Of a DNA stretch of 35,561 nucleotides, positions 8,876-16,541 are shown piece by piece (the first letter of the stretch is position 1; each line of letters starts with the position of its first letter). The notes under the pieces were generated by a model. It did no database searches and was not told the origin of the DNA. It saw only the letters and a list, made by a program, of their open reading frames with translations. The DNA lies in assembly GCA_016206485.1 (NCBI GenBank), contig JACQRL010000429.1, forward strand, positions 1-35,561, read 5' to 3'. The position numbers and the translations under genes were made by a program. This DNA comes from Planctomycetota bacterium. Lineage in GTDB: Bacteria > Planctomycetota > MHYJ01 > JACQRL01 > SBBU01.

Positions 8876-9357
8876 ACTCCGCCCCCTGTTTTCACGCGTA
8901 CTTCACCATCTATTACAAACACCTTATATTCATGTAAGGGTTGTGGAGGAGGCCCACTTATTACCTTGCCTTCTGTGTCAAAGAAACCTGCGTGGCAAGG
9001 GCAAAAGATTCTATTTTTTTCCCTATCCCAGTTAACGATACAACCAAGATGTGTGCAAATAGCCGTGAATGAACGATATTTATCCTCTGCAAGCCTTATA
9101 ACAATAATGGGTTTCCCGCCTGACTGAACCATTTTGTGGGTTCCAACCTGGAACTCATCCACTTTAGAAACCGTAACATAATCGCTGCCGGGACCCTGCT
9201 TTCGCACAGGCCACAGATAAGATATTGCAGGAGCAACCATACCTGCAACCCAGGCAAACATTCCTGTCTTTAACATTGTGTCCAGGAAATGTCGTCGGGA
9301 TATCTCATTCGACTTTGCCTTTTCTTGATGTGCCGGATCATTTTTTTGGACTTCCAT
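8872..9357 (-). CDS. Rieske iron-sulfur protein
   Basis: This 161-aa protein takes the first electron from quinol at the Qo site. A Tat-like SRRHFLD motif precedes one membrane helix (about residues 30-50). The 2Fe-2S ligands are in CTHLGC and CPCHAG, followed by the conserved proline loop GPPPQP. A strong AAAGGAG lies just upstream of the ATG. The stop overlaps the cytochrome b start, as is usual for petA/petB pairs. This gene and cytochrome b form the enzymatic core of the operon. Confidence 0.94.
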   Translation of the reverse strand: MEVQKNDPAHQEKAKSNEISRRHFLDTMLKTGMFAWVAGMVAPAISYLWPVRKQGPGSDYVTVSKVDEFQVGTHKMVQSGGKPIIVIRLAEDKYRSFTAICTHLGCIVNWDREKNRIFCPCHAGFFDTEGKVISGPPPQPLHEYKVFVIDGEVRVKTGGGV

Positions 9358-9368
9358 AAATTTCTCCT

Positions 9369-9458
9369 TTAATTCACTGCATATTCTGCAAGTATGGCAG
9401 GTCCAGTACTACTTCTATAGTTGTTCTCTTCATTTCTAAACGTTACAGGATTACGCAT
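9369..9458 (-). CDS. Possible 29-aa micropeptide between the nonaheme cytochrome and Rieske genes
   Basis: The 109-base gap between the nonaheme gene and the Rieske gene contains an ATG-to-TAA reading frame of 29 codons beginning MRNPVTFRNEENN. Its stop abuts the AAAGGAG ribosome-binding site of the Rieske gene, so it could act by translational coupling. It has no membrane segment and no recognisable motif, and no convincing Shine-Dalgarno of its own. It may be chance. Confidence 0.25.
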   Translation of the reverse strand: MRNPVTFRNEENNYRSSTGPAILAEYAVN

Positions 9459-9466
9459 CTGCAGAT

Positions 9467-10708
9467 CTATTTATGCATAATTCTGTTTCTGGAAATTTGT
9501 TTATATTTTATAAAAGATCCCAAACTCATTACTACCAGAAAAGCAGCTATCGGAATTATGATTATCTTTCTTGCATTATCGCTTTCCTCTTTTTCTCTTA
9601 CACTTTTTGAGATTTTATTCAATGTACTTTTTGCTTGTTCAGACAGTTCGTACAGACGCAAAATATCAAGGGTGTGTTGCAGCGGGGCGAATTGCATAAG
9701 ATATGTCTTTGCCTCTTCGAGAAGAACCTGTTCTTCATCAACCGGAAATCCTTTTCGCTTCGCATTTTCCAATTGCTCTGAAATTACGTTGAAGTAATTG
9801 TTGTTATTCATAGCCAAGTTGATTATGCTGTTTCTGGTTTTGGATGCTTTATCATCTTCCTCATGGCATCTGTTACAGGTATTCTCGAAAATTTGTAGAT
9901 TTGCTTGGGGTATGCGGTGATTTCCATGACAGGTTACACACCCTTTGAACTCGCCCTGACTTGTTGGTTTAAAATGCGGGCTTATTTCAAAAAACTCCTT
10001 CTGCTTTGTGTGACACTTTCCACAAACCTCTTCAATTTGTTTGAAGCCTGGAGGTTTTGCTCCGTGGTTTCCATGGCACGTCGAGCATGTTGGGGCAGAA
10101 AGATCTCCTTTTTTTAAGAGAAGGTCTGCATGTATGCTTTGTCTGTATTTTGACTCTGCTTCTGAAGAGAGATCATGTTTGTTCATTTTCTGAAAATCAC
10201 TGTGACAGCTTCCGCACAAGCTAGGTACATTTGCCGGGAAAACAGGGCTTCCAGGATCTTTAACTGATTTCACATCATGATGCTTATGGCAATCGGTGCA
10301 AACCGCAACATCCTCTTTTCCGCTGACTAATGCTTTCCCGTGGCGAGAAGTCAGGTATTGAGTATACTGGTCTGTTGGAAAACCGTAGGGATTCATCTTT
10401 TCAACATCTGAGTGGCAAGAAGAGCACATCTTTGGGATTTCGGTACGCTTAATTTTACCGCGATACCCTGTCTGTGGTGATTTTGCCTGTACTTTATCAG
10501 ACTTGGTTGAGTCTCCACCATGGCAATCTACACACTTTATCTGTGATTTTATATGAATACTTTCGCTTAATGTTTTATTCTGTTGTGAATGACATTGTAT
10601 GCAGGAAGATTTTTCATCGGTATGTCCGGCAGTGCCATAAATTACCAATCCGTTAAAAAACAGGACTGCCGTCGGTATTATCAGGTATATTACTTTTTGC
10701 ATTGTCAT
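9467..10708 (-). CDS. Membrane-anchored nonaheme cytochrome c (first paralog of the bc operon)
   Basis: This 413-aa exported cytochrome has an N-terminal Sec signal (VIYLIIPTAVLFFNGLVIYG), nine CXXCH motifs (CIQCH, CVDCH, CSSCH, CTDCH, CGSCH, CSTCH, CGKCH, CVTCH, CNRCH), a helical stretch, and a C-terminal membrane helix (IIIIPIAAFLVVMSLG). Its heme order and spacing parallel the 6388-7665 cytochrome; for example both carry a Y...T/SRHGK/QHGK segment before heme 4. The pair therefore looks like a duplication flanking the Rieske/cytochrome b core. The ATG overlaps the stop of the 58-aa membrane protein (ATGA), so it is translationally coupled. It probably replaces the mono- or diheme cytochrome c1/f subunit of classical complexes. 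That role is inference from position. Confidence 0.87.
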   Translation of the reverse strand: MTMQKVIYLIIPTAVLFFNGLVIYGTAGHTDEKSSCIQCHSQQNKTLSESIHIKSQIKCVDCHGGDSTKSDKVQAKSPQTGYRGKIKRTEIPKMCSSCHSDVEKMNPYGFPTDQYTQYLTSRHGKALVSGKEDVAVCTDCHKHHDVKSVKDPGSPVFPANVPSLCGSCHSDFQKMNKHDLSSEAESKYRQSIHADLLLKKGDLSAPTCSTCHGNHGAKPPGFKQIEEVCGKCHTKQKEFFEISPHFKPTSQGEFKGCVTCHGNHRIPQANLQIFENTCNRCHEEDDKASKTRNSIINLAMNNNNYFNVISEQLENAKRKGFPVDEEQVLLEEAKTYLMQFAPLQHTLDILRLYELSEQAKSTLNKISKSVREKEESDNARKIIIIPIAAFLVVMSLGSFIKYKQISRNRIMHK

Positions 10709-10881
10709 CTCGATAAAATAACATAGATATAGACAAGAAGGCCTACAGAGATCACGCTAAGAAATCCCATAAGGACCGTCGCTGCTGTGGTTACAGCATA
10801 AAAGATCTTGCTTTCAGGCTCCATCTGATCTTCAGAATCAGATGCGCACTCCTGAACTTTCGTTTCTACTTTGGCAATCAT
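10705..10881 (-). CDS. 58-aa single-helix membrane protein, not in the ORF track
   Basis: I translated this by hand. The ATG at 10881 opens 58 codons beginning MIAKVETKVQECASDSED, with an acidic N-terminus and one long C-terminal membrane helix (AATVLMGFLSVISVGLLVY). A GAGGTG lies about 12 bases before the start, and the gene starts 8 bases after the preceding gene's stop. Its TGA overlaps the ATG of the nonaheme cytochrome (ATGA). This tight packing argues that it is real. It resembles the small single-helix subunits that accompany bc and b6f complexes. I do not recognise a family. Confidence 0.72.
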   Translation of the reverse strand: MIAKVETKVQECASDSEDQMEPESKIFYAVTTAATVLMGFLSVISVGLLVYIYVILSR

Positions 10882-10889
10882 AATTCTTA

Positions 10890-11162
10890 TTACACCTCAG
10901 TTCCCTTTCTGTGAGATCTTGTTTCCATAAACTGCAGTGGCACTTCCGCGTATCTGGATTGCTTCGGGCGTACTTTCTTTTCAGGTATGACAATTAAGAC
11001 AACCCCAACGAGCAAAACAGGAAACAAAAATGTCTGCAGCATCATTGTGATGATTCCTACATCAAGATAGCCGAAATTGTACCATCCCAGTCCGATACTA
11101 AGCGCAAAAACCCATGTCAATAATCCCATGATCCAGATAACTCCTTTTTTCCAGCCTGACAT
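10890..11162 (-). CDS. Small two-helix membrane protein, first gene of the bc operon
   Basis: The ORF track starts at 11210, but the 16 extra codons cover the AAGGAGG ribosome-binding site (within codons for CKEVE) directly before ATG11162, so the start is MSGWKKGVIW (90 aa). The protein has two predicted membrane helices (about residues 8-28 and 36-60) and a basic, hydrophilic C-terminus. It is led by a near-perfect sigma-54 promoter and followed closely by the 58-aa membrane gene. No family is recognised. An accessory subunit or assembly factor of the b/Rieske complex is a reasonable guess. Confidence 0.75.
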   Translation of the reverse strand: MSGWKKGVIWIMGLLTWVFALSIGLGWYNFGYLDVGIITMMLQTFLFPVLLVGVVLIVIPEKKVRPKQSRYAEVPLQFMETRSHRKGTEV

Positions 11163-11193
11163 TTCAACCTCCTTACAAACTATAGTGTAAGAG

Positions 11194-11209
11194 AGCAAAC
11201 GATGTGCCA
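11194..11209 (-). promoter_or_regulatory. Sigma-54 (-24/-12) promoter of the b/Rieske operon
   Basis: On the minus strand the sequence reads TGGCACATCGTTTGCT, which fits the TGGCACG-N4-TTGCW consensus at all but one position. GG and GC are exactly 12 bases apart. It lies about 31 bases before ATG11162. A dyad that could be an activator site is about 80-90 bases further upstream. Confidence 0.88.
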
Positions 11210-11285
11210 TACTGGTGTATGTGGAATAAAACTAACGAAGCTTTTGACTGGTTTGCTACGAAGGCATTATTTTATGTGACGAGGT

Positions 11286-11300
11286 ATTGCAATATGCAAT
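11286..11300. promoter_or_regulatory. Inverted repeat, possible enhancer site for the sigma-54 activator
   Basis: ATTGCAATATGCAAT is a perfect 6-3-6 dyad. It lies 77-91 bases upstream of the -24 element of the bc operon promoter, the usual place for an NtrC-type activator. A related dyad (TTGC...GCAA halves) sits upstream of the Qrc-like operon at 19425. Function is inferred. Confidence 0.4.
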
Positions 11301-11355
11301 CAATAATGACAGATACCAAATGAACTTTGAGATATTTTACAAGATAATGATTCGT

Positions 11356-11376
11356 TAAAAATCTGCTATAGCGGAT
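11356..11376 (-). terminator. Weak possible terminator at the end of the Qrc/two-component operon
   Basis: On the minus strand a short stem (ATCcGC / GCaGAT around TATA, one mismatch) overlaps the stop codon of the regulator gene and is followed by TTTTT. The stem is short, so termination may be inefficient. Confidence 0.3.
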
Positions 11377-12736
11377 TGTTTTTTTCCTCTTTCCGCCAGA
11401 GGGTAGAGGAATCTATTCCCAGGAGCTTAGCAGCGCGTGATTTATTTCCCTGGCAGATGGCAAGAATAAACTGGATATAATCGTTTTCAAGTTGCTTTAG
11501 TGTCAGGGGTTTGTCTGGGTATATAGTAAATGGTGTTCCCACGATACTACATCGTATTTTATCCGGTAGCTGAGCGATGGTGATAGGTTGGGCATCGTTC
11601 CCAAAAATAACCGCTCTTTCAACTACATTCTTTAACTCCCTGATATTTCCAGACCACGGATACTTTTTAAAGAGCTCCAGGACGTCAGGATCAAAATCCC
11701 TGATATTTTTCTTCAGTTCTGTGGCAAAAAGTGTCAGGAAATAATGTGCAAGACCGGGGATATCCTCAATCCTTTCTGAAAGTGAGGGAACACGTAGCTG
11801 GACAACTCCAAGGCGAAAATATAGATCCTCTCTTAACTTACCGGTTTTTATCAGTTTCTCTGGCGGCTTTTGCATGGCTGACAGAATCCTGATATTAACA
11901 CTTTGTTCTTTTTCTGACCCTATGCGCTTGAACTTCTGTTCTTCGACAACCCTGAGAAGTTTCGCTTGGATCTCCGGTTTGAGTTCTGCTATCTCATCAA
12001 GAAACAGTGTGCCTTCATTTGCCAGTTCAATAATGCCTCTATGATCTGATATGGCACCGGTAAACGCTCCATGCACATGTCCAAAGATTTCAGATCCGGA
12101 TAATTCCTCTGAAATTGCAGCGCAATTTATAGCAAGAAAAGGGCGATTCCTTCTCATACTGTTTGCATGAATGTATTTGGCAAGTACTTCTTTTCCAGAT
12201 CCGCTTTCTCCTGTTATCAGGACAGCCGCATCAGTTCCAGCCACCTTATTTGCCTCGGCGAAGAGATGTTTCATTATAGTCGATTTTCCTATATATAACT
12301 TGCCGCCTTGGATAAACTCTACAACCTCTTTTAGGAGTTTATTTTCTTTTGAAAGATAATGATTTTCCAGTGCCCTCGAGATTGCTTTGTTGATTTCCTC
12401 GGGTGAGAATGGTTTAATCACGTAATCGTATGCTCCCAATCGTAGTGCCTTGATGGCCGTTTCGATCGACGCGTAGCCGGTTATTATTATAACACGCAGA
12501 GATGGATAGGTTGCTTTAATGCGCTCCAGAAGACTTATCCCATCCATATTTGGCAGGCGGATATCGCATAAAACGAGATCATATTCTTTTTTTGAGAGAA
12601 GGAGCAGAGCTTCTTCAGCCGAATATGAAATATCAAAACTGATGCCTTCTTCTCCGATTACTCTTGCAATAGATTCACATATTTTCTTTTCATCATCTAC
12701 GATCAGCACCTCAGCTTTTATTTTTTTTACAGGCAT
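11366..12736 (-). CDS. NtrC-family sigma-54-dependent response regulator
   Basis: The ORF track opens at 12832, but the extra 32 codons lie inside the sensor kinase gene. ATG12736 (MPVKKIKAEVLIVDDEKK), 4 bases after the kinase stop, is the likely start (456 aa). Domains in order: receiver with VDDE, phosphoacceptor Asp in LVLCDIRLP and the KPF lysine; AAA+ domain with Walker A GESGSGKE, intact sigma-54 contact loop GAFTGA and Walker B FLDEIAE; then a Fis-type helix-turn-helix near the C-terminus (NKSRAAKLLGIDSSTLWRK). It is the partner of the CX4CH sensor kinase directly upstream. It is the best local candidate to drive the -24/-12 promoters of this window, beginning with the bc operon promoter about 160 bases downstream of its stop. 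Targets are inferred. Confidence 0.93.
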   Translation of the reverse strand: MPVKKIKAEVLIVDDEKKICESIARVIGEEGISFDISYSAEEALLLLSKKEYDLVLCDIRLPNMDGISLLERIKATYPSLRVIIITGYASIETAIKALRLGAYDYVIKPFSPEEINKAISRALENHYLSKENKLLKEVVEFIQGGKLYIGKSTIMKHLFAEANKVAGTDAAVLITGESGSGKEVLAKYIHANSMRRNRPFLAINCAAISEELSGSEIFGHVHGAFTGAISDHRGIIELANEGTLFLDEIAELKPEIQAKLLRVVEEQKFKRIGSEKEQSVNIRILSAMQKPPEKLIKTGKLREDLYFRLGVVQLRVPSLSERIEDIPGLAHYFLTLFATELKKNIRDFDPDVLELFKKYPWSGNIRELKNVVERAVIFGNDAQPITIAQLPDKIRCSIVGTPFTIYPDKPLTLKQLENDYIQFILAICQGNKSRAAKLLGIDSSTLWRKEEKNNPL

Positions 12737-12740
12737 GTTA

Positions 12741-14291
12741 TTATAGTCCTTCTTGGAGTGGCAGGAGTATTCTGACAAGTGTTCCTGGTTTGCGTGATAA
12801 TTTGGATGCTTCCTCAGGGGTAGATGTTTCATATTCCATTACCCCGCTGTGACCTTCCACGATGTGTTTACAGATCGTCAGTCCCAGCCCGACGCCGCCA
12901 TCCTTTGTGGTGAAAAACTCTTTAAACAGTTTCTCCCGATTTACCTGCGGGATGCCGCAGCCATAGTCCTGAACCTCTATTATAATCCAATTAGTATCTT
13001 CACGTATTCCAACCTGCACCATACCGTTGTTTGTTGTCGCATCGATAGCATTGCTGATAAGGTTCACAAAAAGTTGGGTTATTCTTTCCGGATTGCAAAG
13101 ACAGCGGACTTCCCCTTCGGGAAAGTTTTTCACAATACTTATATGGCGTGATTCTATCTCGAACCTCATTACATCAAAAGCCTTTCCGATAGCTTGTTTA
13201 ATATCGCAAAGATACTTTTCTCCTTCGTGAGCGCGCGCAAGTGATCTTAACTCCATAACTATAGCCCTGCATCTCTGCACGCTGTCTGCAATATCCTTGA
13301 TTGCTTCGAAATGCTTGTCATCGTTTTTTGCGGATTTCAGAAGATAATTGGCGTTCATCAGGACGCTTGTCAGCGGATTGTTTAAATCATGCGCGACTTT
13401 AGCCGCTATAAGGCCTAAAGATGCCAGTCTTTCACTTTGTAACAGGTACTTGTCTTTCTGTTGCAGTTCGTCAACTTTCCTTTTGATTTCGTTTTCCAGG
13501 GAATGTTGATATCCCAGGAGCTCCTGTTTATGCCTGTTCAGGTCATCCGCCATTTTGTTGAAAGATGTGGCTAGAAGTGTCATTTCAAGCTGTCCTTCGA
13601 TGTCTGTTCGGTAGTTTAGATCTCCTGAGGCTATTCTCTGAGTACCCTTGACCAGTTTTTTGATTGGACGGGTGATACTTGACGCTATTGGAAAAGACAG
13701 TACAGCGGCAACTATTGTAAATGCTATCGTCACAATAAGAATAAATTTTAAGGCATTATTTTCCACATCTCCTGAAATTTTCTCCAACTGCTTGGCTCGT
13801 TCCAAAAGTGTGCCTGTCATTTTTCCTGTCATATCTATGACTACTTTTGCGTCATTTTCAATTCGATGTATTAAATTGGATTCGTCAGTAGTATTTGGAT
13901 TAGAAAAGGCAAAGACAGACTTTCCGTTTTCTTTTATTCTGGACAAGTGATCCTGCACCTTTTCGATCATTTGTTTTGGTTGTTCCACCAGACCGTGGCA
14001 TGAACTGCTGGCGCAAGAATTTAGTTCTCCTTCTACCTTGGTGATTGCCTCTTTGAACCTTTCGTGACTGGTAGCTGTATTACCTGTAACGTAATCGCTA
14101 ATGGGATCCAGAATCTGAGTAAGGGCTATATTTAACTCTCTGGTTTTCTCCATAGACACGATAATTTGTTTTAGTTGCAGGTTTGATTTTGTTGATGCAC
14201 TTAGGGAATAGGAACTTACAAGACTTAGAAAAAGTGCCTCGCTAATGGCGAGACCCAGTACAAAAAGGATTATATGTACTTTTAAGGACAT
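12741..14291 (-). CDS. Membrane sensor histidine kinase with a CX4CH motif in its periplasmic domain
   Basis: This is a 516-aa kinase. Membrane helix 1 spans about residues 6-26, a helical periplasmic domain about 27-180, and helix 2 about 182-205. A HAMP domain (SITRPIKKLVKGTQRIA) is followed by a coiled coil, the H-box with phosphoacceptor His301 (VAHDLNNPL), the N-box (NLISNAIDAT) and the G boxes (DYGCGIP, GVGLGLT). The periplasmic part contains CASSSCH at residues 93-99, a CX4CH motif that could attach heme c. Known redox sensors of the c-heme chemoreceptor type carry one CXXCH in a comparable periplasmic helical domain. The gene follows the NrfD gene by 10 bases and precedes its response regulator by 4, so it belongs to the Qrc-like operon. 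Heme attachment is inference. Confidence 0.9.
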   Translation of the reverse strand: MSLKVHIILFVLGLAISEALFLSLVSSYSLSASTKSNLQLKQIIVSMEKTRELNIALTQILDPISDYVTGNTATSHERFKEAITKVEGELNSCASSSCHGLVEQPKQMIEKVQDHLSRIKENGKSVFAFSNPNTTDESNLIHRIENDAKVVIDMTGKMTGTLLERAKQLEKISGDVENNALKFILIVTIAFTIVAAVLSFPIASSITRPIKKLVKGTQRIASGDLNYRTDIEGQLEMTLLATSFNKMADDLNRHKQELLGYQHSLENEIKRKVDELQQKDKYLLQSERLASLGLIAAKVAHDLNNPLTSVLMNANYLLKSAKNDDKHFEAIKDIADSVQRCRAIVMELRSLARAHEGEKYLCDIKQAIGKAFDVMRFEIESRHISIVKNFPEGEVRCLCNPERITQLFVNLISNAIDATTNNGMVQVGIREDTNWIIIEVQDYGCGIPQVNREKLFKEFFTTKDGGVGLGLTICKHIVEGHSGVMEYETSTPEEASKLSRKPGTLVRILLPLQEGL

Positions 14292-14301
14292 TATTCATTA
14301 T

Positions 14302-15639
14302 TTAGTGGTCTAGTTCAGATAGCCCTTCCGGCATGTATTCCTTAACTCTTTCAGTCACATGCGGTATTGCTAATTCCCTGCCTTCTTTAACCTCCCAAAC
14401 TGAAACGATCGGGAAGAACTTTGCAAATAAGATGTAAAGAAATATAAAAGCGGCGATGCATCCGGCAGTGATTGACCATTCTATCCAGGTAGGATAATAG
14501 AATCCTTCAGGCCAAGGCAGTCTGGTTCGGGTTAATGTGGGAACAATAATAAGAAAACGTTCAAGCCACATCCCAACCAGTATCAAAACAGATGCCGTAA
14601 CACAGCCGGCGACGCTGCGGCCTTTAGGGAATGCCAGAATAATGGCCGGTACGATAAATCCGAATATTATCATCCCCCAAAACAGAATAAAATATTCTCC
14701 GGAAACCTTTTGCATGACTACTGACATTATAGAGGGTTCATTTCCTGTTATTTCAACAAGATATATATTGAACGTAAAATATATCATAATGCAATTCATC
14801 GCCAGCAATAGCAATCCGAGATTATTAAAATGAATATTCTTAAGAACTCCCTGCAGTCCCAAAGATCTCCGTATTACCGCCATTGCTATCATCAATCCCG
14901 CAATACCTGAAAAAATAGCGCCAACAACAAAGTAAGGACCGAATACTGTACTGTGCCAGGCGGGTTGAAGTGTCGTGGCAAATATGTAAGAGACAACTGT
15001 ATGTACTGATATAGCGATAGGAATAATTAACACCGCCATGATTCCTATCATAGATTCCAAGTGTTTTTTTTGCTTTTCAGTTCCGCGATATCCTAACGCC
15101 AGTATTTTGTACAACCAGGTATGGCCAATTCCTTTATCACGCAATATGGCCAGATCCGGAATTAAAGGAAGGTAAAGGTATATGATGCTGCCGGTCAGAT
15201 AAACGCTGATGCAGCATACATCCCAGAGAATAGGAGACTGTAGCCTTCCATGTTTTAAAACATTCATGACTCTGTCAGGACGGCCAAGATCAATAATTAC
15301 GCTTGCAGCGCCGAACATTAGCGCCAACACAGTGATGACTTCCGCGCACCTCGTAATTGGTCTTCTCCATTCCGCCTGTGTTACCCGCAAAATTGCCGAG
15401 ATCAGAGTTCCGGCATGGCTTATTCCTATGAAAAAGACAAAATTAGCCATGTAGATGCCCCAGTAAAGAGGCCTGTTCATGCCGGTTATACCAAGCCCGT
15501 AATTAATTTGTAAGATATATGCATAAACTCCCCATCCTACTATGCCAAGTAAAATTATGGAGGCGAGGTAGAATTTCCATCCGCTTCTGCGAATGGGAGT
15601 GTAAACTCGCTCACTCATTGTGTCAGCTACTCTTTCCAT
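14302..15639 (-). CDS. NrfD/PsrC-family integral membrane quinone-interacting subunit (QrcD/ActC-like)
   Basis: This 445-aa polytopic protein has about ten membrane helices and belongs to the NrfD/PsrC family, which binds quinone and holds no cofactor. Motifs near the N-terminus (YWGIYMANFVFFIGISHAG) and a conserved IDLGRPDR segment are typical. An AGGAG lies 6 bases before ATG15639, which supports that start; ATG15618 is an alternative. The gene overlaps the iron-sulfur subunit by 13 bases. With the preceding three genes it forms the order cytochrome c, molybdopterin-like subunit, FeS subunit, NrfD, the qrcABCD order. It should connect the menaquinone pool to periplasmic hemes. Confidence 0.9.
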   Translation of the reverse strand: MERVADTMSERVYTPIRRSGWKFYLASIILLGIVGWGVYAYILQINYGLGITGMNRPLYWGIYMANFVFFIGISHAGTLISAILRVTQAEWRRPITRCAEVITVLALMFGAASVIIDLGRPDRVMNVLKHGRLQSPILWDVCCISVYLTGSIIYLYLPLIPDLAILRDKGIGHTWLYKILALGYRGTEKQKKHLESMIGIMAVLIIPIAISVHTVVSYIFATTLQPAWHSTVFGPYFVVGAIFSGIAGLMIAMAVIRRSLGLQGVLKNIHFNNLGLLLLAMNCIMIYFTFNIYLVEITGNEPSIMSVVMQKVSGEYFILFWGMIIFGFIVPAIILAFPKGRSVAGCVTASVLILVGMWLERFLIIVPTLTRTRLPWPEGFYYPTWIEWSITAGCIAAFIFLYILFAKFFPIVSVWEVKEGRELAIPHVTERVKEYMPEGLSELDH

Positions 15640-16541
15640 TTAGCGCTCCTGAGATAAGTAACTTTCGGATTTGTTCCCAACTCCTCTTGCAGGTGAAATG
15701 CCCTTGGGCTTTTTTTGAGCCTCGAAACTTCAGAGTTAGGATTATTTAAATCTCCGAAGGTTATTGCCTTTGCCGGACAGGCCTGCGCGCATGCAGGCAG
15801 ATACCTAAAATTTTCATCAGTTAATGCCTGCCCCTCAATTTTAGCCTGTTCACGGATCTTTCTGATTCTGTGGTGACAAAATGTACACTTTTCGACGACC
15901 CCCTTTGGTCTGGTAGCTACATCAGGATTTAACTGGTTCTTGTATTCTTCAGACCATTGTGGAGCTTCCCAGTTAAAATAGCGCCTGGTATATGGACATG
16001 CTGTTGTGCAATAACGGCATCCTATACATCTTGCCCATATTTGCGCTACAATTCCTTCTTCACTTATATATGTTGCGCCAACCGGACACACCTTCACACA
16101 GGGTGCATTTTCACAGTGGTTGCAAGGAGTCGGCATTCCCCTCATTTTTATATCCGGGTACTCCCCCTCCTGTTCTACCAATATGTCCATCCAGAAAATC
16201 ATCCTTGCTTTATCCGCCTGATCAGCCCCTGCAATCGGGACATTATTTTCCGCCCTGCACGACACAACGCACCCTCCACAAGTAGTACACTTGTCAAGAT
16301 CAATTACCATCCCCCATTTGGGAAGTTGGACCTTCCCGGTTGAATGTTGATTGAGTAAGTCTTTTACAAACAGTTTTGGAATATATAAAAAAGCAAAAAC
16401 CCCGCTCATAGCGCCTGCAAGATATTGTAGGATAGTGCGTCTTGCTGGCCCCTCAGTTACGATGGAATCAGATGATTGAAACCTTTCTTCTCTTTCTTTC
16501 GGTTCAAACAACCGTATAAAACTAGCCAGTAATTTTTTCAT
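15627..16541 (-). CDS. Four-cluster ferredoxin subunit (QrcC/ActB2-like)
   Basis: This 304-aa protein has 16 cluster cysteines in the DMSO-reductase-beta arrangement: CTTCGGCVVSC, CNHCENAPCVKVC, CIGCRYCTTAC, and CTFC paired with CAQAC, giving four 4Fe-4S clusters. An RR-containing hydrophobic segment near residue 35 (ARRTILQYLAGAMSGVFAF) could be a Tat signal or an anchor. The protein carries electrons between the cytochrome or molybdopterin-like subunit and NrfD. It starts at an ATGA overlap with the preceding gene. Confidence 0.92.
   Translation of the reverse strand: MKKLLASFIRLFEPKEREERFQSSDSIVTEGPARRTILQYLAGAMSGVFAFLYIPKLFVKDLLNQHSTGKVQLPKWGMVIDLDKCTTCGGCVVSCRAENNVPIAGADQADKARMIFWMDILVEQEGEYPDIKMRGMPTPCNHCENAPCVKVCPVGATYISEEGIVAQIWARCIGCRYCTTACPYTRRYFNWEAPQWSEEYKNQLNPDVATRPKGVVEKCTFCHHRIRKIREQAKIEGQALTDENFRYLPACAQACPAKAITFGDLNNPNSEVSRLKKSPRAFHLQEELGTNPKVTYLRSAKWKE

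Noticed and set aside
15957-16343. 128-aa plus-strand ORF opposite the ferredoxin gene (and the 97-aa one at 15992)
   Set aside because: They are antisense shadows of a Cys-rich gene, with no ribosome-binding site and no family features; the minus-strand protein has 16 perfectly placed cluster cysteines.
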